The translations under genes and the position numbers were made by a program. The notes beneath the pieces were generated by a model that made no database searches, was not told the origin of the DNA, and saw nothing but the letters and a program-made list of their open reading frames with translations. Positions 32,693-40,907 of a stretch of DNA of 64,000 nt are shown here, piece after piece. Position 1 is the stretch's first letter. Every line of letters starts with the position of its first letter. The stretch is from Rhizobium deserti (GTDB lineage: Bacteria > Pseudomonadota > Alphaproteobacteria > Rhizobiales > Rhizobiaceae), in assembly GCF_004358025.1 (NCBI RefSeq), contig NZ_SMTL01000007.1, positions 62,001 to 126,000 on the forward strand. The letters are read 5' to 3'.

Positions 32693-32908
32693 GAACTGCG
32701 GGTCAGAATTTATTTCCTCGATTGGCGGTGTCGGGCAGTATGCAAGCCATGTGTGCTCATCTTCAAGTTCACGGTCTGCACGCTGGCGACGGCCGTCCCG
32801 ATAGACATGAACCTTCCGCATCTCCATTTCCTGCTCGTCAAGCTCCATAAACAGCTCGATAGGGTCATTTGGAAACGAATGTACCCAGATAACTTTTAGG
32901 TACTTCAT
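32633..32908 (-). CDS. DUF6881-like small protein
   Basis: The 91-residue protein opens MKYLKVIWVHSFPNDPIELF followed by MELDEQEMEMRKVHVYRDGR. That order (KYLKVxWxHxFxxEPxxLYxELDxxxxExRKVExFxDG) is the pattern I associate with DUF6881, a family found among immunity-type genes. It ends WITDKEFELEWDRTPR. Its 3' end overlaps the artificial continuation of the transposase fragment. Confidence 0.6.
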   Translation of the reverse strand: MKYLKVIWVHSFPNDPIELFMELDEQEMEMRKVHVYRDGRRQRADRELEDEHTWLAYCPTPPIEEINSDPQFLASWITDKEFELEWDRTPR

Positions 32909-32955
32909 TTGGCTGCCTTCATTGCTTTACCCGTCAGCGTCGGCTGGTTGTAGGG

Positions 32956-33016
32956 AGGCTTCAGTCTGTAAGGTCCAGCGATCAATATGACGCTGATGCG
33001 CCAAGAGGAGACATGG
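32956..33016 (+). repeat. Dispersed array repeat, diverged left arm and clear right arm
   Basis: The right arm GCTGATGCGCCAAGAGGAG followed by ACATGG is clear; the left arm (GGCTTCAGTCTGTAAGG) is diverged. Confidence 0.6.
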
Positions 33017-33023
33017 GCTTCTG

Positions 33024-33485
33024 CTACACGAGGCGGAGCATCATGTCGTAACGGTCGAGCCCGGCAGTGAAGCCGTTCGGCGTGATGTTGACCACCCTGA
33101 AGCCATGTCGCTCATAGAAGGGACTGGTATGTTGACTTGTCGCGAGCACCACCTCCGCGACCTCTGCTGAGGACCGAGCCAGCTTCAATCTCTCAATTGT
33201 CAGGCGAGTGCCGAGACCCTGTCGGTGCCAAACCGGGTCCACCATACCCCAACAAAGAGATGCTGTTCTCGGGTCTGGACCGATGCTCAGGCCACCACAC
33301 GCGACGATGCAATCACTGAGCGTAAGAACGAGATAAAGGTTCGTGGAGGAGCCGATGCTATCAAGGAATTGCGCAAACTCGACACGCTCATCCGGTGAGA
33401 AGAACTTTGGAACATTACCGTCGAAGATCGACAAGCATGCATTGTAGTCGTCATTGCGAAAGGGTCGGGTGGCGATCTGGTCCAT
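33024..33485 (-). CDS. GNAT-family N-acetyltransferase
   Basis: The 153-residue protein is intact: IATRPFRNDDYNACLSIFDG, LVLTLSDCIVACGGLSIG, the acetyl-CoA loop WHRQGLGTRLTIERL, and HTSPFYERHGFRVVN. The start at 33485 is chosen because the longer frame to 33566 begins inside the repeat at 33525. The substrate is unknown. It stands alone between two repeats. Confidence 0.82.
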   Translation of the reverse strand: MDQIATRPFRNDDYNACLSIFDGNVPKFFSPDERVEFAQFLDSIGSSTNLYLVLTLSDCIVACGGLSIGPDPRTASLCWGMVDPVWHRQGLGTRLTIERLKLARSSAEVAEVVLATSQHTSPFYERHGFRVVNITPNGFTAGLDRYDMMLRLV

Positions 33486-33524
33486 ATTCGAGTTATAGCA
33501 CCTACGACCTGTTTTAATCACCTC

Positions 33525-33578
33525 ATGGCGGCTTCGGGCCAATAGGCGTCTTCCGCTTTGCGCCAATGGGAGACATTG
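33525..33578 (+). repeat. Dispersed array repeat, full copy (type A, best match to consensus)
   Basis: GGCGGCTTCGGGCCAATAGG, then CGTCTTCCGCTTTGCGCC and AATGGGAGACATTG. The two arms (GGGCCAATAGGCGTC and TGCGCCAATGGGAGAC) are visibly direct repeats of one another. Confidence 0.85.
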
Positions 33579-33723
33579 AAGCGGTCGCGAAACTCCCTAT
33601 TCTGATGTGCTGCAGGGTGCGGAATAGTGTCGTTTCAGTGGTAATTTTTGCGTCGTTAAATCAGGCCCGGGTTCGCGGCTTATTCTGAAATCGACCTGCA
33701 ACCGTTATGTCATGGAGGTATAT

Positions 33724-34113
33724 ATGTCGGATAATTCCGGCCTAGTTGGAGACTTAGTGGCCGTGATCATGAATTCCAGCGAAATCGAGCAGCAGAATTG
33801 GGAAGAATTCTCCCTGGTGATTGCCTACGACGACGACGGTGTAAGCGAGACCTACGGCTATTCCTACGATACCAACGGGGAATGGGAGGCCATCGCCGTT
33901 CGTCCCCGTCTCGTTCGCCAGGAAGCCGGCGCTTACCGGGATTGGCTGAAGCAGGAAAATGATAAGGCGTTCATCAAGATGCTCCTCCAGTTCAATCGTT
34001 CGAATAACGGGTTCAACGTCGATCTCGAGTATGAAAATCCCGCGCGCTGGAGCGTGACGCCTTCTAATCTCGGTGAAATGACCAAAGAACTGCGCCCACA
34101 GCTGAGAAGTTAA
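33724..34113 (+). CDS. YezG/DUF600-like immunity protein
   Basis: The 129-residue acidic protein reads NWEEFSLVIAYDDDGVSETY, then GYSYDTNGEWEAIAVRPRLV and FNVDLEYENPARWSVTP. A small alpha/beta fold with a strand of Asp residues and FNxDxEYxxPxxWxxTP is the pattern of the YezG (antitoxin of YeeF-type toxins) family. GGAGG lies six bases before ATG 33724. It is directly followed by a MafI-like gene in the same direction, so this segment holds an immunity pair. No toxin is encoded in the window. Confidence 0.6.
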   Translation: MSDNSGLVGDLVAVIMNSSEIEQQNWEEFSLVIAYDDDGVSETYGYSYDTNGEWEAIAVRPRLVRQEAGAYRDWLKQENDKAFIKMLLQFNRSNNGFNVDLEYENPARWSVTPSNLGEMTKELRPQLRS

Positions 34114-34193
34114 GGATGTGGATGTCTGCCGATCACCCTGTTGACTCAAGAGGTGAATGCGCGGTCGGCAAGACCCGAAATCTAAGGAGCTTC

Positions 34194-34433
34194 ATGAGGT
34201 CCTTCAGCAGCGACACGAGCGAAACCGTTGTGATTATAAAGCTTGACGAGTTGATCCGCCGTCTCCGCGATGACGGAAAAGATATTTCTGCGATCGGCCA
34301 ATTTTTTGATGTGGGCGAATGGTTGATCGCATTCGAAGGCATCGAAAACGCCTTTTCAGAAACTCCCATCGATGATGAGACTGGGGACAAAATCCAGTGG
34401 CTTAAGGCATACTTCGCAAATCTGGGCTCATAA
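34194..34433 (+). CDS. MafI-like immunity protein
   Basis: The 79-residue protein reads VVIIKLDELIRRLRDDGKDI then GQFFDVGEWLIAFEGIENAF, followed by SETPIDDETGDKIQ. A short helical acidic protein with GKxIS and a GExxxAxExI motif fits the MafI family of immunity proteins. TAAGGAG lies five bases before ATG 34194; the frame can also start at 34116, three bases after the preceding gene, which would add 26 residues. Confidence 0.6.
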   Translation: MRSFSSDTSETVVIIKLDELIRRLRDDGKDISAIGQFFDVGEWLIAFEGIENAFSETPIDDETGDKIQWLKAYFANLGS

Positions 34434-34471
34434 ACTTTAACCTACCTGCTGAAAGTTTGAAGATTTGTGAT

Positions 34472-34485
34472 ATCGGTACACCGAT
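34472..34485. repeat. Palindrome after the MafI-like gene
   Basis: ATCGGT-AC-ACCGAT is a perfect 14-base palindrome 38 bases after the stop codon, possibly part of a transcript end. Confidence 0.35.
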
Positions 34486-34660
34486 CTTTGATCGGGACGA
34501 TGGGCAGTTAATTTTTATCTGGTGTTGCGACACAACTATCAACTTTCCTTCCGAATGTTCATAGCAATGAAGCGATATGCGATGCTTGGGCAAAGGTAGG
34601 GCAAGTGATAGTCTCCGTGCTTTAAGCATCGGCCCGCTCTCCTATGAACGGTAGCTGCTC

Positions 34661-34688
34661 GTCCGCTTTGGGCCGACAGCCGACATAG
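34661..34688 (+). repeat. Dispersed array repeat, left arm
   Basis: GTCCGCTTTGGGCCGACAGC then CGACATAG. It lies four bases before the stop codon end of dnaE2 (read from the other strand). Confidence 0.65.
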
Positions 34689-34691
34689 TGC

Positions 34692-37600
34692 CTATTGGAA
34701 ATTACGAGACTTCACCTTCAGAGTGTCGATATGGAGGTCAGGGATATAGATGTCCCTCGCCTGCACCGCCGGCTTCGGCCGATCCCTGGAATCCGGCGAT
34801 CCCGCGGACCCTGTCGCGAACTCGTCGCCACGTCCCTTTTGCAGCGGGAACGCCCCGCCTCGTTCGCCGAGGCTGCCGAGGTCGCCCGAGAAGTCGAACA
34901 GGCGTTGGGCGACGAGGTGAACGACATCGCCTTCCTTCTGGATTTTACCGTTAACCCCGAGCATGGAAGCCGACAGGACCACGCGTCTCTGGCGTTCGAA
35001 GAGCGACGGCCAGATTACGACGTTGACGACACCCGTCTCGTCCTCGATCGTCGCGAACATGACCCCCTTGGCGCTGCCCGGCTTCTGGCGCACCAGAACG
35101 ATGCCCGCCGTCCAAAGCCACTTGCCGTCATGCTGGCTCGCGGCCTCCGCGCAGGTGACGATGTTCTTCCTCCTCAGGTCCTCCCGCAGGAAGCTCATCG
35201 GGTGATCGCGTAGGGTTAGCCCCATGTGCCCGTAGTCCTCGACGACTTGCCTGCCTTCGACCATAGGAACCAAAGACACCTCGGGTTCGACCATTTCCGG
35301 GATTACCTCGGCTTCGCGCTCGGCGGCCGCCGCGAACAGTGGTAGCGGGTCGTCCCGCAGGGCCTTGAGTGCCCAAAGAGCGTCACGGCGCTCGAGCTTC
35401 AGATACGGCCTGAAGGCATCCGCCTCGGCCAACTGGACTAGGCCCTCCGTCGACACTCCCGATCTGCGCCAAACGTCGTCGGCGGAAACGAACGGCTGAT
35501 CGGCACGGGCGACGACGATCCGGGCGGCATCGCGCAGGGCCAGTCCTTTCACCATCCGCATTCCAAGACGGACCGCGTGTCGCCCTGTACCAGGGATGGG
35601 CTCCATCGTGCAGTCCCAGCGGCTGGCGTTGATGCAGACGGGGCGAACTTCGACACCATGCGCGCGTGCATCCGCCACGATCTGCGCGGGCGCGTAGAAA
35701 CCCATTGGCTGCGAGTTCAGCAAGGCGGTGCAGAATGCATCGGGGAAATGACACTTCACGTAGCAGGACGCATAGGCGATGAGGGCGAACGAGGCTGCAT
35801 GGCTCTCGGGGAAGCCATAGCTCCCGAAGCCTTCCAGCTGCGAGAACGTCTTCTCCGCGAATTCTTCGGTGTACCCGTTGCGGACCATGCCGTCGACGAG
35901 CTTCGTCTTGAAGCGAGAGACCCCGCCCGTGAACTTGAAGGTCGCCATGGACTTCCGTAGCTGGTCCGCCTCGCCAGCGGTAAACCCCGCGCAGACCATG
36001 GCGACCTTCATCGCGGATTCCTGGAAGAGCGGGACCCCGAGAGTTTTGCCGAGGACGGCCTCGAGTTCGGGCGTCGGGTACTCGACCTTCTCCTTGCCCT
36101 CCCGTCTGCGTAGATACGGGTGAACCATGTCGCCCTGGATGGGTCCCGGCCTGACGATGGCCACCTGGATGACGAGGTCATAAAAGGTCCGCGGCTTCAG
36201 GCGTGGCAGCATCGCCATCTGTGCCCTGCTCTCGACCTGGAACGTCCCGAGCGTGTCGGCCTTCCTGATCATCGCGTAGGTCGGACCGTCCTCCTGCTTA
36301 ACGCTCGCGAGGTCCAGCGGGTCGTTCTTGTGTTCCTTGATCAGCGCGAAGGCCTTCGACATGCACGTCAGCATGCCGAGAGCGAGGATGTCGACCTTCA
36401 TCATCTTCAGCGCCTCGACGTCGTCTTTGTCCCACTCGATAATCTGGCGATTGTCCATGGCGGCCGGTTCGATTGGCACCAGCTCGTCAAGGCGGTCATT
36501 CGTGAGGACGAACCCACCCGGATGCTGAGACAGATGCCGTGGCGCGCCCATGAGCTGCTGTGCCAGCTCCAGCGCCAGTCGGAGTCTTCGGTCACCGAGG
36601 TTCAGGTTGTTGTCCTTGACCTCCTTTTCGGACACGCCCTCCTTGCTCCAGCCCCAGACTCCGGAAGACAGCTGTCGGATCATGTCCTCTGGCAGTCCCA
36701 GCGCCTTGCCGACGTCACGCAGTGCACCCTTGGCGCGGTAGCGGGTGACGGCCGAACACAGGGCGGCTTTCGTCCTCCCGTAGGTGTCGTAAATCCACTG
36801 GATCACCTCTTCCCGGCGCTCGTGCTCGAAATCCACGTCGATGTCCGGCGGCTCCGCCCGCTCCTGGCTGACGAACCGTTCGAACAGGAGGTCGTTGGTC
36901 TCTGGATCGATGCTGGTGACACCCAAGACGTAGCAGACGGCGGAGTTAGCCGCCGACCCGCGGCCCTGGCACAGGATGCCCTTCGACCTCGCGAAACGGA
37001 CGATGTTGAACACCGTCAAGAAATACGGCGCATACTTCATCGTCTCGATGAGCTGGAGCTCGTGCCGGATAGTCTTCGCAACCGTCTCCGGCAGACCTTC
37101 TGGATAACGTTCCGCCGCGCCTTCCCATGTCAGCTTCTCGAGCGTCGCCTGTACACTCAGGCCGGGGATGATCGCTTCCTCGGGATACTGGTACTCGAGC
37201 TCGATCAGCGAGAACGTGCAGCGCTTCGCGATCTCGAGTGTCCTGTTCAAAGCCTCTGGGTAGGCTTCGAACAGGCGGTGCATTTCACGAGCGTGCTTGA
37301 GATACCGATCGGCATGGCGCTCGCGGTTGAACCCGATGTCGTCGATCGTCTTGTTGTGGCGGATGCAGGTGACGATGTCCTGAAGCTGCCGACGGCCAGG
37401 CTCGTGGAAAAGGGCGTCGTTCGTGACGACAGTTCGGACGCGGTGCCTGACGGCCATGTTCGAAAGATTGTGGATACGGAGCTTGTCGTTCGGCCGCCGG
37501 CGTAGGCAAAGACTGAGGTAAGCCCGGTCACCGAAGACCTCGGACATCTTGCGGAGCTGGATCGCACAGGCCTCGTCAGCCTCGTCCGGGATCAGGATGC

Positions 37601-37958
37601 CGATCAGGCCCTCGGCGTAGAGGGCGACATCGCTGAAGTCGAGGATGCACTTGGCTTTGCCGCCACGGCTTTTCCCGAGCGACAGGAGACGGCACAGCCG
37701 GGCGTAGGCTGGCCTGTCGGTCGGATAGACCAGGATCGGCATGCCGTCGGTCAGATCGAGACGGCATCCGACGATCAGGCGCACCCCCGTCGCCTTCGAG
37801 GCTTCCCATGCACGGACGATCCCGGAAAGCGAATTCCTGTCAACGATGCCGAGTGCCTCGATCCCGAGTTCGGCCGCCGTGACGAACAGCTCGTCGGCGC
37901 TGGACGCTCCTCTGAGGAAAGAAAAGTGGGTGGTTGTCTGGAGTTCGACGTATCTCAT
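34692..37958 (-). CDS. dnaE2: Error-prone DNA polymerase DnaE2 (ImuC)
   Basis: The 1088-residue C-family polymerase has an N-terminal PHP domain (VELQTTTHFSFLRGASSADE), the polymerase core with GRGSAANSAVCYVLGVT and the catalytic Asp pair in EPPDIDVDFEHERREEV, and a helix-hairpin-helix/OB C-terminus. DnaE2 makes translesion synthesis together with ImuA and ImuB and is the mutagenic polymerase of the alphaproteobacterial SOS response. The ATG at 37958 overlaps the imuB stop codon (ATGA), so they are translationally coupled; the longer frame to 38108 is an Arg-rich artefact. The stop is four bases from an array repeat. Confidence 0.95.
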   Translation of the reverse strand: MRYVELQTTTHFSFLRGASSADELFVTAAELGIEALGIVDRNSLSGIVRAWEASKATGVRLIVGCRLDLTDGMPILVYPTDRPAYARLCRLLSLGKSRGGKAKCILDFSDVALYAEGLIGILIPDEADEACAIQLRKMSEVFGDRAYLSLCLRRRPNDKLRIHNLSNMAVRHRVRTVVTNDALFHEPGRRQLQDIVTCIRHNKTIDDIGFNRERHADRYLKHAREMHRLFEAYPEALNRTLEIAKRCTFSLIELEYQYPEEAIIPGLSVQATLEKLTWEGAAERYPEGLPETVAKTIRHELQLIETMKYAPYFLTVFNIVRFARSKGILCQGRGSAANSAVCYVLGVTSIDPETNDLLFERFVSQERAEPPDIDVDFEHERREEVIQWIYDTYGRTKAALCSAVTRYRAKGALRDVGKALGLPEDMIRQLSSGVWGWSKEGVSEKEVKDNNLNLGDRRLRLALELAQQLMGAPRHLSQHPGGFVLTNDRLDELVPIEPAAMDNRQIIEWDKDDVEALKMMKVDILALGMLTCMSKAFALIKEHKNDPLDLASVKQEDGPTYAMIRKADTLGTFQVESRAQMAMLPRLKPRTFYDLVIQVAIVRPGPIQGDMVHPYLRRREGKEKVEYPTPELEAVLGKTLGVPLFQESAMKVAMVCAGFTAGEADQLRKSMATFKFTGGVSRFKTKLVDGMVRNGYTEEFAEKTFSQLEGFGSYGFPESHAASFALIAYASCYVKCHFPDAFCTALLNSQPMGFYAPAQIVADARAHGVEVRPVCINASRWDCTMEPIPGTGRHAVRLGMRMVKGLALRDAARIVVARADQPFVSADDVWRRSGVSTEGLVQLAEADAFRPYLKLERRDALWALKALRDDPLPLFAAAAEREAEVIPEMVEPEVSLVPMVEGRQVVEDYGHMGLTLRDHPMSFLREDLRRKNIVTCAEAASQHDGKWLWTAGIVLVRQKPGSAKGVMFATIEDETGVVNVVIWPSLFERQRRVVLSASMLGVNGKIQKEGDVVHLVAQRLFDFSGDLGSLGERGGAFPLQKGRGDEFATGSAGSPDSRDRPKPAVQARDIYIPDLHIDTLKVKSRNFQ

Positions 37959-39472
37959 CCGAAGATTCCGTGAATGAACCAGCGGTGCGAACCGGTCGTC
38001 GTGTCCACGCCGTCGCCTGCCCGGTAGACCCAGAAGCGCTCGCCGCCCTCGTCTTCGACGACGTAGTAGTCGCGGACGGCATGAAGTTCGGCATCGCGTA
38101 ACCACCATTCCCCGAACACGCGCTCGGGGCCGTCGCCGCGGACGATGCGCCTCCGCTTGCCGCGCCAGGTCATCGTCCGGGGCGGGCTATCGGGAAGCAC
38201 GTTCATAACCTCGATCTCTTCGGGCTTCGCGAACAGCCTGCTCGGGCGCGGCCAGTTCGTGGGCCAGTCGATGCCCGTCTCCTTCGACATCGGCCCGACA
38301 CGCCTGAAGCTCCGCTCGGGAACGTCGCTGGAAACCGGGGCGATCCGGTAGATGCGCTGCCCGCGGTTACCGAGGACATCGACAAGCGGCGTCACGTCCA
38401 CGACCGTTTCCTCGATCAGGGACGACGACTGCTGCTTCTCTTCCAACGGCTCGGCCCAGACCGCCACCAGCGAAAGCTTTTCGATGCCGAAGCCGGGGTC
38501 GATCTTCTCGATCCTGTCGGTCAGCAATCGTGTCAGGCGCTTGTCGTCACGGACAGGCTTGGCGAGACCTGCGCGGACCGCTTGAATCGTGTTGTCGACG
38601 CGGTGGACGATCAGGTCGGCGCGGCGAACCCCGAGGCCGCGGGTCTCGAGTTCGGCGCAAAGCTGGACGACAAGACGGCCCACGTATTTCGCGATGGTCT
38701 CGGCGGCTCCGATCGGCTCCGAGAAGGGTCGGCTCACCCCGACGATCTCGAGCGAGCGGATGGGATCGATGGGTTCGGCGACACGGCCGAACAGCTGGTC
38801 CAGCCGCCTGCCGACCTCCGGGCCGAACCGCAGGGTCAACGGCGCTCTGGGCATTGCTGACAGCTGCCCCACGGTGTCGATGCCGAGGACCCGTAGGCCG
38901 TTGATCGTTTCGGGCGCAAGCCGCAGACAGACGATAGGAAGTCCTAGAACGGCCTTCGCCGTCCCGGCCACGGGAACGACCGTCCACTCGGCGGAAGTGA
39001 GCCTGGCGATCGCGTGCGCCGCGCCCCAGGTGTCCGCCACGGCGGCCCGCGCCGTCACTCCGACCCCACGGAGGCGATTGACCATTCCCGACAGCATAAG
39101 TTCTTCGCCGCCTTGCAGGTGATCCGCGCCTTCGGTGTCCAGCACGAGGCCGTCCGCACCGTCCATCGCGACGACGGGGCTGTACTGCCTGAGCATCCAC
39201 AGCGCCATCTTGTCGAGGGCGGCCAGATCGCCGACCGGGTCAGCGTCGTACATGGCGAGATCGGCGACCAGCGCCTGGGCCTTGCTCGCGGGCATCCCGA
39301 CGCGGAGGCCCAGCTTGCGCGCGGCGTCGTCTGCGGCGCAGACGGTCCGCTTGGAGCCTGACCTCGAAATCACGACCATCGGCTTCTCAGGAGGCGGTGT
39401 GCCATCGGCCCCTGCTTTCCTGATCCTGTCCGTAGGCCATCGGGGGAAATAAAGAGAGATGACCCTTGCCAT
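37955..39472 (-). CDS. imuB: ImuB, Y-family polymerase-like mutasome protein
   Basis: The 505-residue protein belongs to the inactive Y-family group. It opens ARVISLYFPRWPTDRIRK and has the palm-like region with MYDADPVGDLAALDKMALWM and SPVVAMDGADGLVLDTEG. The catalytic acidic residues of active Y polymerases are not in place, as expected for ImuB, which bridges ImuA, DnaE2 and the beta clamp. A candidate clamp-binding stretch was not resolved. The start at 39472 (MARVISLYFP) is inside imuA, giving an 86-base overlap and tight coupling. Confidence 0.93.
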   Translation of the reverse strand: MARVISLYFPRWPTDRIRKAGADGTPPPEKPMVVISRSGSKRTVCAADDAARKLGLRVGMPASKAQALVADLAMYDADPVGDLAALDKMALWMLRQYSPVVAMDGADGLVLDTEGADHLQGGEELMLSGMVNRLRGVGVTARAAVADTWGAAHAIARLTSAEWTVVPVAGTAKAVLGLPIVCLRLAPETINGLRVLGIDTVGQLSAMPRAPLTLRFGPEVGRRLDQLFGRVAEPIDPIRSLEIVGVSRPFSEPIGAAETIAKYVGRLVVQLCAELETRGLGVRRADLIVHRVDNTIQAVRAGLAKPVRDDKRLTRLLTDRIEKIDPGFGIEKLSLVAVWAEPLEEKQQSSSLIEETVVDVTPLVDVLGNRGQRIYRIAPVSSDVPERSFRRVGPMSKETGIDWPTNWPRPSRLFAKPEEIEVMNVLPDSPPRTMTWRGKRRRIVRGDGPERVFGEWWLRDAELHAVRDYYVVEDEGGERFWVYRAGDGVDTTTGSHRWFIHGIFG

Positions 39473-40151
39473 CACATGCTCCAACGCAAAACTCTGCACA
39501 CTCGCCCGCACGCGATCTCATCAACTCCGCCAGCCATCTCGGCCTCCCCACGCCCCCGACCGGAAGGTCTTCCGAAGGCAGCTGGCTTATTCGCCATCTG
39601 GTCACCGACGCGGTTGGCTGGCCGTAGTCGTTCGCTTCCGTCTGCCGTCGCCAGCGCCTGAGCGCGAGACCCATCGTTCCCGACTTCTCGGCGGCCAGCT
39701 GGAGTCGCCGCGACGTCACCATCGGCAGCCTGACGATCTCACCGACGACAGCACCGAGGCCACCGAAGGCCAGACCCTCCTCGAAGGAGGCAAGGACATC
39801 CTCTTCCTTGTCCGCCTCGACGTAGATGACGCGGTCGGGATGAAGGCCCGCCTGTGAGATCGCGGGGGCGAAGAGGTCGGGCCTGCTCAGACACCAGAGG
39901 ATTTTCCCCTTCGTCCGCGCCGCGATCCCTGCGACCATCAGTGCAGCGGCCGAGCCGTCCACCGTTCCCGCGCCGCCGCCTGCGAACTCGTGGAGCGCGC
40001 CGAAAGCCAGACCGCCGCCCGGCAGCTTCGCGTCGATCTCGGCAACGCCGAAAGGAAGACACTCCGCCTTCCTGGCCGAACCGCCTTCGAGTTTCGCGAT
40101 CTGCTCCCGCAGCTCGTCTATGATGCCTGAAGGCCGGGCATGCGTTCTCAT
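39387..40151 (-). CDS. imuA: ImuA, RecA-like mutasome protein
   Basis: The 254-residue protein has the ImuA pattern: LPFGVAEIDAKLPGGGLAFG, ALHEFAGGGAGTVDG, KGKILWCLSRPDLFAPAIS and GLHPDRVIYVEADKEEDV, a degenerate RecA-like fold. It ends with WRISQLPSEDLPVGGVGRPRW. It is the first gene of imuA-imuB-dnaE2 and lies 58 bases downstream of a LexA box. ImuA controls assembly of the mutasome on RecA filaments. Confidence 0.92.
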   Translation of the reverse strand: MRTHARPSGIIDELREQIAKLEGGSARKAECLPFGVAEIDAKLPGGGLAFGALHEFAGGGAGTVDGSAAALMVAGIAARTKGKILWCLSRPDLFAPAISQAGLHPDRVIYVEADKEEDVLASFEEGLAFGGLGAVVGEIVRLPMVTSRRLQLAAEKSGTMGLALRRWRRQTEANDYGQPTASVTRWRISQLPSEDLPVGGVGRPRWLAELMRSRAGECAEFCVGACDGKGHLSLFPPMAYGQDQESRGRWHTAS

Positions 40152-40208
40152 TCACGGACCTCCTCGGCTCGCGGTGGACGGGGTTTCATATCCCTCAAAA
40201 CAGTTGAC

Positions 40209-40231
40209 GTTCTTCTTCTGTTCCGCGGAAC
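40209..40231 (-). promoter_or_regulatory. LexA (SOS) box upstream of imuA
   Basis: GTTC at 40209-40212, seven bases, GTTC at 40220-40223: this is the alphaproteobacterial LexA box GTTC-N7-GTTC. It merges with the perfect palindrome GTTCCGCGGAAC (40220-40231). Its position 58 bases upstream of imuA predicts SOS induction of the whole operon. Confidence 0.82.
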
Positions 40232-40454
40232 AGGAAGAGTCAAGGCGCCCAAGATCGGCTTTTTAGTCGCCGCTTATGATCGATATCTGGAAAACCGAAC
40301 CGAATCAGGACTCTAACGCATCGCGCTAAGTGACCGGCTCGATTATCTTTTTTTGAAGCACCAGTAGAACCATGATTCTGGCCGCACGTTGCGCTTTCTC
40401 GGAGGCTCGAGCCTGGTCACCCACAGCAGCCAACTACATTGGGAGTATCGCAAC

Positions 40455-40907
40455 ATGTCATCCTCTGAATGGGCCAACGATCAAACTCTATTCGCCTCTC
40501 TCACTGGCGGGCAAGCAGTCATAGACTGGTTCGGCTTCTGTCCAAGATTCCATGATGCATCTCTGGAGCGACTGGAAGTCGTAAATGGCAATGTCCTCTT
40601 GGCGATCCACGCATTCCGGATGACCGACGAACTCGATCAGCATCGCCGCTTCATTTGCGACCGCCATGCCATTGTAACGCTCAAGATGATCGGAGTGTCC
40701 GGTATTAGGCTCCACGGTAGTGCCGTTTCGATCATTTTTGATCTTAAAATCCGTCGGCTTCCCGCCGACGAAGCAGCGTCAAATTGGGAGACGTGTGCGG
40801 CGCCCGTCAAAGGCGATATTGAGCTAACATTTGATACGTCCATGGGGCTCTATGGCGAGATATACACGAAGGAGCTGGAGTTTGAGCTCCAACCGATGCC
40901 CGAATAG
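40455..40907 (+). CDS. Imm50-like immunity protein
   Basis: The 150-residue protein reads WFGFCPRFHDASLERLEVVN, GNVLLAIHAFRM, then IVTLKMIGVSGIRLHGSAVS and DIELTFDTSMGLYGEIYTKE. A strand followed by W-x-PxFHDAxLxxL and long beta strands is the Imm50 arrangement. The start at 40455 is preferred because the upstream frame is unlike protein. It is divergent from imuA and is the last immunity-type gene of the array. Confidence 0.55.
   Translation: MSSSEWANDQTLFASLTGGQAVIDWFGFCPRFHDASLERLEVVNGNVLLAIHAFRMTDELDQHRRFICDRHAIVTLKMIGVSGIRLHGSAVSIIFDLKIRRLPADEAASNWETCAAPVKGDIELTFDTSMGLYGEIYTKELEFELQPMPE

Noticed and set aside
36120..37505. Long plus-strand frame (461 aa) inside dnaE2
   Set aside because: It is antisense to well-conserved polymerase sequence, has no ribosome site and reads like reverse-translated DnaE2; high GC leaves the opposite strand open.
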